Source: Cryptococcus deneoformans JEC21
Lineage: Eukaryota; Basidiomycota; Tremellomycetes; Tremellales; Cryptococcaceae
Reading direction: 5' to 3'
DNA length: 40,000 nucleotides
Assembly: GCF_000091045.1 (NCBI RefSeq)
Contig: NC_006682.1
Location: 455,001-495,000 of the forward strand
Of the stretch, positions 33,367 to 40,000 are shown piece by piece (positions within the stretch are counted from its first letter, which is position 1; each line of letters begins with the position of its first letter). The notes below the pieces were generated by a model. The model saw only the letters and a program-made list of their open reading frames with translations, had not been told where the DNA came from and searched no databases. Position numbers and translations under genes: made by a program.

Positions 33367-35672
33367 ATGCCTCGAAATATTATCGATACAGCTCGTGATG
33401 ACTACGATGATTATGACCATCATTACTCCGCACCCGAACAGTCTTGTAAGTGTCACAGACTTCCCTTCTTATCACCTCTTCCTTCGTCCCTCATCTTTTG
33501 ATTGTGCGCATGTCAAGATCAGACAGCGATGCCCCTCTCTTTGCTTTTTCTGTGACACTTACGCTGAAGAACGCGACAATGCTGCGCATGCGCTTGTTAC
33601 CATTGAGCCCGTAGAGTTTGATTTAAGTAGCCTTACTTTCCGCTTACCTTCCTCCCTTTCACGCCTCTCGCGCCAACCCACCACTGACTCTTTTCTCAGT
33701 CTCGGGCCACTACCCAGCTCACTTTCACCGAGCCTATCAGCCAAAGCACAGATACTATCACCACCCATACGCTCGCCATATTCCTTACTCTGCTGCTACT
33801 CCTCCTTCTCCTCTGCATTCGTCCCACCGAATGGATGGGAGAGAAGCAAGATTCGATTATTATGATGATCACTCTCCCTATCCTCCTCCTCTATCGCATC
33901 GTCCTCGAGTCTCACCTTTGCAAGTCCTCCAATCTCAAGTAAAATCCCCTTCTTCTTTGTCTCAGTTGCAAAATCAAAATCACGTTTATGATGTTCGTGT
34001 TGGCAGTGGTGATGGCAAGAAGCAAAGTGCACATAAACCTGCGTCCGCAACCGCACCCGCGTCCAAACCGTCGTCCAGCCGGTATCAACTCTCACGGGGT
34101 GCACAGAGGGATGCAAAGCATTCGCAGAGGGTACATCTCCAGATTCAGAGGTCGTATGCTGATAGTAAGGCGAAAAAGGAAGACAATAAGAAGGCAAAAA
34201 AAATCGCTCGACCTGTTGTTAATGATCTATACAAACCAAAGACCGACGATGAGCAGTCTAAAACTCTTCTGACCCGTCTCCTTCTTGCTCTTCCCTACCA
34301 CCGTCCTCCTCCCCTTCCTCCTCCAATGCAAGGTCTAGACCTCGAGATAATCAGGAGGGAACAGCAGCGGGCGATGGAAGAAGCAAGGCGACAACTGATA
34401 GAACGGGTGGAAAAGGAAAAAGAGAAGGAGAAAGTCGCGTCGAGGAAGATTGTTAACATTCAACTGCAGGTCTTTGTTCATGCACGGTAAGTTACAGGGT
34501 CGCCATATCCCTCCTCCTTCTCATTATTGCCAAAATAAAACGTGACGAATCCCATCAAACCTCTGACTTTTCGCTTCATTAGGGAAACACGATGCCACTG
34601 GGGAAAATGTGAAGCCATCCTCAATTCATGGGCCGTCCTCGAGAAACATATCTTCCAATCACATTTCCACCCTAACCGAACCCTCCCCGAGATGGTAGTG
34701 AATGGCGAGAGGAAAATTCGGTGTTTGTGGGGAGATGGGGAGTGCCAAGAGGCGTTTGGAACGAGAAACGAGCTGCATCAGCACGTGTTGGTTTTGCATA
34801 TGAAGTTTGTTTCGGCGAGATGTCCTTTTGGCGGTAAGTTCCAAGGACCTTTTGGATGAATGGAATATGATGTGGCAAAATAAAGTCGGGAGGCTGAGGG
34901 CTGATATTCTTGCTTTGAATGGATAGGATGCGAATATAACGGACATGACTTTAACCAGTTCATGCAGCACGTCAATCTCATTCATTCTACCGCCACACCA
35001 GATGACTTTATCCCCGGCCTCGTCCATTTTCGTCCTTCCCTTCCATCATCTTCTCCATCCCTCATTCACCCCCTTCCATCCGAACCTCTTCCAGCATACG
35101 GACCCCTCACCCAGACCGTCGCACTTTCATCCTACAAAGCGCCAGGTAGTAGGATGAAGAAATGGGTCAGCAGACGATGTCGGTCGGGCAAGTGGCCGAG
35201 GATGCATGCGGGTTCCGTGAGGTATGAAGTCAAAAAGGGGGCACAGGTGGCGATAAAGGCGTATACGGATAATGCGAGGAGTGTGAGGTTGGGTCTGCCC
35301 CCGGCGAGTGAGAAGGAAGCTAATGGAGAGATGGAGAAGATGAAAGAGGCAAAAGAAGAAGTCGAAAAGGAAGCGGAGGTGGCCAAGTCCAAGCCCGAAT
35401 CTGGAGGGTTGGTTGTCACCGTCTCGAGCCGAGATCTAACTCCGTCCACTTTTATAAACCCCTCATCAAACTCTTCACCTTTAAATAAATGCCGACAAGA
35501 CAAAACATGTCTTGTGATTTCACCTTCAATATCTTTATCGGGTGACAGCGACCAAGCACCCGTGAGCGATGATTATGTTGACTCGGCAAATTCGATAAAT
35601 AGTTTGAATAGCAAGATGAGCCAGGGCACAAGGTTCAGCGAGCGGCTAAAAAGGAAGATGGCTTCCCTTTGA
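33367..35672 (+). CDS. Three-finger C2H2 protein with CxW-type zinc fingers
   Basis: A likely nucleic-acid-binding nuclear protein of about 620 residues. Exons are 33367-33445, 33700-34486, 34583-34833 and 34927-35672. The N-terminus is rich in Asp, Tyr and His; a charged helix (about 245-285, RREQQRAMEEARRQLIERVEKEK) precedes the fingers. Finger 1 uses Cys293, Cys298, His311 and His316. Finger 2 uses Cys336, Cys343, His356 and His361. Finger 3 uses Cys369, Cys374, His387 and His392. Fingers 1 and 2 have Trp two residues after the first Cys, as in the Gli, Zic and AEBP2 finger class. After the fingers comes a basic patch (RMKKWVSRRCRSGKWPR) and a disordered tail. Introns are long here (254, 96 and 93 nt), and the first starts with an inverted-repeat arm. 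Specific orthology is not assigned. Confidence 0.85.
33446..33562 (+). repeat. 14-bp inverted repeat beginning exactly at a 5' splice site
   Basis: The first arm, GTAAGTGTCACAGA, occupies 33446-33459 and is the first 14 nt of intron 1 of the C2H2 gene. The second arm at 33549-33562 is its perfect complement. The loop is 89 nt. No target-site duplication is evident beside the 117-bp unit. Confidence 0.8.
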
Positions 35673-35845
35673 TGTACCGAGTCATGACTGTAAATGGGTT
35701 GTACGGCGTAGTAAAGTTTTGATACCATCACCGATATCTAATATATGTAGTGTTTCTCATTAACTGTTGACTTCATTTGATGCAGAGAAGACGGAAATAC
35801 CAGTCAACTTTACATCAGCCCTTAAAAAGGATGACTGGCAACTTG
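35673..35845. other. Short convergent 3' intergenic region
   Basis: 173 AT-rich bases between the stop codons of the C2H2 gene and member C. No gene seen. Confidence 0.5.
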
Positions 35846-37234
35846 CTAGCTCTGGCATCCTGATACTTTTTGAAGCTCCATCTCAAGGTTCTGAAGCTCC
35901 CGTTCATTCCTCTCAATTTGCATCGTAAACGTGCTGCTCATAGATGGGAACTCCTCCATCAATGCTCTCCAGCTTTGCAGCTGCTTTTTTTTGTCTATGA
36001 TTCGTGATTTGATTAGATCGAGAGAGGCCTTCGTGGTATCCACGGGGACTGAGAGAGAGGGAGATCGGAATGAGGGAGGTATTTGAGAATGCAGATCATT
36101 TGTGGAAATGTTCAGAGAGGAAGGCTGGGCTCCGTCTGTTGGATTGTTGAGCATGATACATGGTTTGATGCCTGACAGTGGGAATGTCGTGGTGGGTCTG
36201 CCTTGAAAATCGTCTGATGACGGCTGTTGTCCCGGTCCATCGGACAGCCTTGGGCGCTTTACCACATTTGAAGTGTATGACAGACGAGGGTCCACTGGCC
36301 TCTGAATATCCATTATTGGTCTTTTTTTGGCTGTAAGGATGGTGGAAATGGCTCTTTCGATTCTATCTGGACTGTGTCTCAGTACAGCTGTGCAGAAGGG
36401 AAATATTAGTCTTTTGAATTATGTCATCAGTTGGGAAATGCTTACCAGAAAACTTAGGCAATGTGCTCTCCCGGGGTGAAGCCGCAAGCATGGTGGTCTC
36501 TAACGTCGAACCCGCATGGGTAGATTGCGAATCTTCGAAGGATGTCAGGTGCTGGTGGGCGGGCATCCCTAGCTTGGAAGTACTCACCACGGTCGTTATA
36601 GAATACTGATGGAGATACCCCTGATATGGCAGGCGTTTTCGACAAGCTCTCCTCTTCTATGACATCCTGCGGTTTTTCTTTGACCCATACCACCAGTCCT
36701 TTCTTCGACGCACTTGTCTTGACCCATCTCTTGGTTCTTCCCCACTGATCCTTACCCTCAAATCCCTCTTTCACCTTTGCGTCCCATTGATTAAAAATTT
36801 CCTTATTATAATTCCTCTTGTGCCACTTTGCCCATTCGGCTTTCGGATAAGGGACGATTAGATGTGGGATGCCCCAAAGCCGCACAGGCCATTTTGTGGA
36901 ATCGTGACTCTTTAATGGCGAAACAGTGATGTGTAGTACAGCATTTTGACCCTTAGCTATCTTCCCTGCTCGCCGGATTGTTACATCCCGGGTTGGCAGA
37001 CCTCGTGAATCAAGTAATGATGCCTTGATCCATTCGTTGGTTTGCAAGATATCAAATTGAGGGGATGTAATGTCTGATGGGACCTTGACAGCGTATTTGA
37101 ACGTTGAATATATCCTTCCGTGATTTGGGGGTTGTCTCTCTATGATCTTTGAGTTTTTCGAACTGCTGGCATAAGACAGGTCAGGATTGGCCGCACGGGT
37201 AATGGTTACAAATGTCTGGAGGAACGTACCTCAT
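35846..37234 (-). CDS. Family member C: WP/RWV module plus C-terminal coiled coil
   Basis: Product not recognised, about 403 residues. Exons on the minus strand: 37234-37230, 37165-36588, 36532-36446 and 36387-35846. The first exon is only 5 nt (ATGAG), joined through a 64-nt GT..AG intron with a CTGAC branch point. Without this splice the frame has no upstream ATG. The module spans about residues 19-166: RIYSTFKYAVKVP, NEWIKAS, LPTRDV, LHITVSP, KWPVRLW, VPYP, W-DAKVKE, and GRTKRWV followed by LVVWV. Then comes a Ser-rich linker with a DPRL motif (about 256). The last 60 residues form a coiled coil with KKKQLQSWRALMEEFPSM and QIERNERELQNLE. Intron phases run 2, 1, 1. It is the family member closest in length to B. 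It shares a divergent promoter region with the Rictor-like gene. Confidence 0.83.
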
Positions 37235-37911
37235 ACTTCTGTACTTTCGCTATTCACACGGTGACATGTATGGATGTGAACAATGGGAGGAATCATTCAA
37301 GAGCTACCAGAGCTGACGAAAGCTGCTTGGAAAAGCCGTAGATTGGAAAGCATTGAATGAAACAACCGAGGGACTGATGGATTGGAAAGAGTACGTACTT
37401 ATAGTGTCTCACGCTCAACTTACTGACCGCTGCACCGTCAGTTGTGTTGCTGATTGGCTCGGTCACGTGACATATATTCTGCTGCAAGACGTCGGCCTGA
37501 CCCCCACAATCTTTTGATTCCGTCGAGATGTTGGTCGCCGGTCTGATGCGATGGAGGAAGGGATCGATGGTGGTTGACGCGTAGTTGATGGCGACAAAGC
37601 AGTTCAGATGGTGTAAATACAGTCTCTTATATACTCAAAGCATAAACAGCACTGGATAGACACCATCAAACCTACTGGCTGGAAATAGCCCGGTACCGGC
37701 TTGTCAGTTAACGACCAAATCATTCGACTTATTAGCGACGCAAGGCAGATCGTTTACAGACTGTACGACCGCCAGTGTCATCTACAAAACCTACGCATCG
37801 GCTTCTCTCGTCTCTCATACCAATGATAAAGATTAATTAGCTGGACTTGGAGTGGCTCAATATCAAAGAACTCAAACCATCTCGCAGGATTTAGAAGCAA
37901 GAGGGATCGTG
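37235..37911. promoter_or_regulatory. Divergent promoter region, member C / Rictor-like gene
   Basis: 677 bp head-to-head spacer. It includes an E-box at 37462-37471 and, on the minus strand, a TATA-like ACTATAAG near 37400 for member C. A five-codon upstream reading frame at 37823-37840 lies before the Rictor-like start. I find no copy of the A/B cassette here. Confidence 0.5.
37462..37471. promoter_or_regulatory. GTCACGTGAC E-box between member C and Rictor-like gene
   Basis: The same 10-bp palindrome as at 7664-7673, preceded in both places by CG. It is 228 bp before the member C ATG. It could equally serve the Rictor-like gene. Confidence 0.5.
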
Positions 37912-40000
37912 ATGGCTTTCTCGATCTCGAGTCGCCAGCTACCACGGCCAAGCATTGATAGTAATGTAACTGCCGGTGCAGACGATGTGGAGGATGGGGA
38001 GACTGTAAGCATGCATTGGCTCATGATCCGCGCATCGAAATGCTGACATGCATATAGATTGAAAGTCTGGAAAATAAGTTAGCCATCGAGCGAAGAGTTC
38101 AATATGGTGCAGAGAAGATGTTAGATGTAAGCATATTTCCAACCGAACGACATCAATCTGACACTATTATCAGGTTATAGAGAAGAAGGATGGAGGTGCA
38201 GATGGCGCTGAACAGGAAAAGGTGAAGGCTAATATAACAGCTCAGCTCGAAGCAGCCAACGAGCACATCAAATCACTAGAAGCAAAGTTGGAACGATTGA
38301 GAGGTAAGTCACACTGCGTTAAGGACAAGAACGCAATGCTCATGCTGCTGCAGGTACACCTCAAAGAACTCGCCGGCGTCCCCAAGCCCGATTACACGGC
38401 TACCCCTCATCGTCCTCTCTCAACCCTCTCTCATCATCACACTCTTCAAACGCTCTCCTGTCAGCCCAACGTCCCCGAGTACTTCGACAGCATTCCAACC
38501 TTACGCCCGAACGAGACCGTGAAGATGGTGGCTACTTCACCCAAGGCCTTGGGACACCCTCTAGGGGTCTACCAAGAATGGGAACGTCATCAACCTTGGC
38601 CAGTTCTAGTGGAGGAAGTGGTAATCGGCCAAGAAGTCGAAGCGCCGGAGAGGATGTACTTTCCGCGAGTTCTTCATGGGATCAAAGTTCTGGGATCTTG
38701 ATGGAGGATGAGAATACATCGGTGCTCTTGGATAATGTAAGAATTTTTTTAAGACGGCTCAAGGAAATTGGAAGAGGGAAGGGGAAAGAGAGACCTGTAG
38801 ATAACGGGACTGAGGAGTTGGAGGTGTTGGCTAGGTTAGGTGATATGTTGAAAAAGTCTGAAGGATTGAGATTAAGCGTTGAGTTGGACGAAATTGTCCA
38901 AAGGTGAGCCTATCTCATGTTTCCATTTCATACTTTTGCTTATAAGAGGTATAGTGTATTACCATCCTTAGACGACTCATCGGCCCCCAAAAGAAGAGCG
39001 GCTGCCTATCGCATACTACGCTACATCCTCACGCGAGAGTCATGGGCTAAAATGCTTTCGGCTGGTATTGAATGGCTCTTCATACGAACATTCACACGTG
39101 ACGCCAAAGCGGTACATGAAAGAGAACAAGCTCTTAGACTAATACGCTCTGTCATTGTTCTTCCACCTCCTTCTTTGCGGCCTATTTCTTCCCCCGTACG
39201 TTCGAGATCCCATTCTCAGTCACAAGCGTATTCGCGTTCGAATTCTCGCTCCACTAAGAGAGGTGTGAACGGAGATCATGAGGAGGGATTTGTAGCAGTA
39301 GTAATGGAGAACAAGGTGCCTTTGACAGATGGGATCGTGAGGGCGGTTGTCAGTGTAGCAGAAAATCCCGATGATGCAATGCGAACGATATGCATGGAGA
39401 CACTTTTGGAGATCGGTGAGCATTGGTATCCTTGTTTAATGGGTGCAGTAAAAGCTGACGAGCAACATAGGTCTACTCGACTTGGAATGTCTCGCTCGGT
39501 CTAACGCTTTCCGCACAGTCTTGTTAACCTTCAAGGACGGACCTGCCGAACTCGGTCCAGCGATTACAGGATTACTGCTTTTCCTTGTGAATAAACCGTC
39601 CACAAGAGAACTTCTTCTTCCCGGCTCGGACCTGGAGGTAGGTATCCAGTTTTCACATGATCAGGAAGCATTCGTAAAGCTGACGTGGGTGCTTCAGACC
39701 GTGTTGGTGGGTCTGACAGAAGCATATGGCAAGATACCGACAAGGCTTCATGGAAGACACTTGGAAAATCTGGAACAATGCGTGGCAAACATTGGAATGA
39801 TCTTAGCATCATGGCCAGGTGAGTATTCAAGTGATCACCTAATCAGACGGGATGATGCTCATTCTGCACAAGGTTTGTTATATATGTGCATGGATGATTG
39901 TCGAGCAATCAAAAGTCTGATTAGCTCTTTGCATGTACCCAACGCCGATATGCGAGTGAGCCTAGAAAAGCGTTTTGCCGATGCATGGTCACGCTAATGA
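37912..40000 (+). CDS. TSC11: TORC2 subunit, Rictor/Avo3/Ste20 family (N-terminal part)
   Basis: Rictor-type proteins are the defining scaffold of TOR complex 2, which controls actin and membrane homeostasis through AGC kinases. Exons seen: 37912-38004, 38058-38126, 38174-38303, 38354-38903, 38949-39415, 39471-39818 and 39873-39955. An intron then starts at 39956 (GTGAGC) and leaves the window. The N-terminus has a helix (ESLENKLAIERRVQ and QLEAANEHIKSLEAKLERLR) and a basic Ser-rich stretch. The Rictor N-terminal helical repeats follow: LDNVRIFLRRLKE, KRRAAAYRILRYIL, IEWLFIRTFTRD, EREQALRLIRSVI, AENPDDAMRTICMETLLEIGLLDLECL, GLLYMCMDDCRAIKSLI. The stop codon at 39995-39997 lies in the last intron, next to a CTAAT branch point, and is not the gene end. 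The ATG at 37912 is the first in frame; an upstream exon cannot be excluded. Confidence 0.92.

Noticed and set aside
39956..39997. Apparent stop codon ending the Rictor-like protein
   Set aside because: The stop follows a GTGAGC donor at 39956 and sits by a CTAAT branch point. The protein ends mid-domain there, so this is an intron leaving the window.
1..40000. Transposons, LTRs, CRISPR arrays, rRNA or mating-type genes
   Set aside because: No transposase or reverse-transcriptase motifs, direct-repeat arrays, rRNA-like sequence, or pheromone or homeodomain genes were seen on either strand.

Overview
The window reads as nuclear DNA of a basidiomycete yeast, most likely of the Cryptococcus/Kwoniella group (Tremellales). 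The reasons are: intron-dense genes with introns mostly 45-65 nt long; GT..AG borders with CTRAY-type branch points just before the acceptor; closely packed genes; serine/proline-rich disordered tails; and a recognisable set of fungal orthologues. The genus is inferred, not proven. I saw no transposon, rRNA, tRNA or CRISPR array. I built exon models by eye and checked that every splice keeps the reading frame.

Layout, left to right: (1) COG4, minus strand, 3' end outside the window (1-2377). (2) A 19-exon Zn(II)2Cys6 transcription factor, plus (2737-6495). (3) Family member A, plus (7811-11044). (4) A large disordered protein, minus (11346-15528). (5) Family member B, plus (16493-17794). (6) A CDC25-type Ras GEF, minus (18219-22794). 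(7) A FAB1/PIKfyve-type lipid kinase without an N-terminal FYVE finger, plus (23177-29201). (8) A coiled-coil protein with a hydrophobic C-terminus, minus (29899-32070). (9) A three-finger C2H2 protein, plus (33367-35672). (10) Family member C, minus (35846-37234). (11) A Rictor/Avo3-type TORC2 subunit, plus, continuing past the right edge (37912-).

The most interesting content is the group A, B and C. These are three proteins I do not recognise, spread over 30 kb among unrelated conserved genes. They share a central tryptophan-rich module, a C-terminal coiled-coil signature and the same order of intron phases. A and B also share a related sequence of about 250 bp in their upstream regions, with a 22-bp identical core, which suggests that gene and promoter were duplicated together. 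A and C each have a GTCACGTGAC E-box upstream.

A second notable signal is in the C2H2 gene. Its unusually long 254-nt first intron begins exactly with one arm of a perfect 14-bp inverted repeat. This could fold over the 5' splice site, or it could be the terminal repeat of an intron-generating element.

Several conserved genes act in membrane and nutrient signalling (Ras GEF, Fab1, TORC2) or Golgi trafficking (COG4). Their proximity need not be functional. After the first three genes, orientation alternates strictly, so most intergenic regions are either shared divergent promoters or shared convergent terminators.
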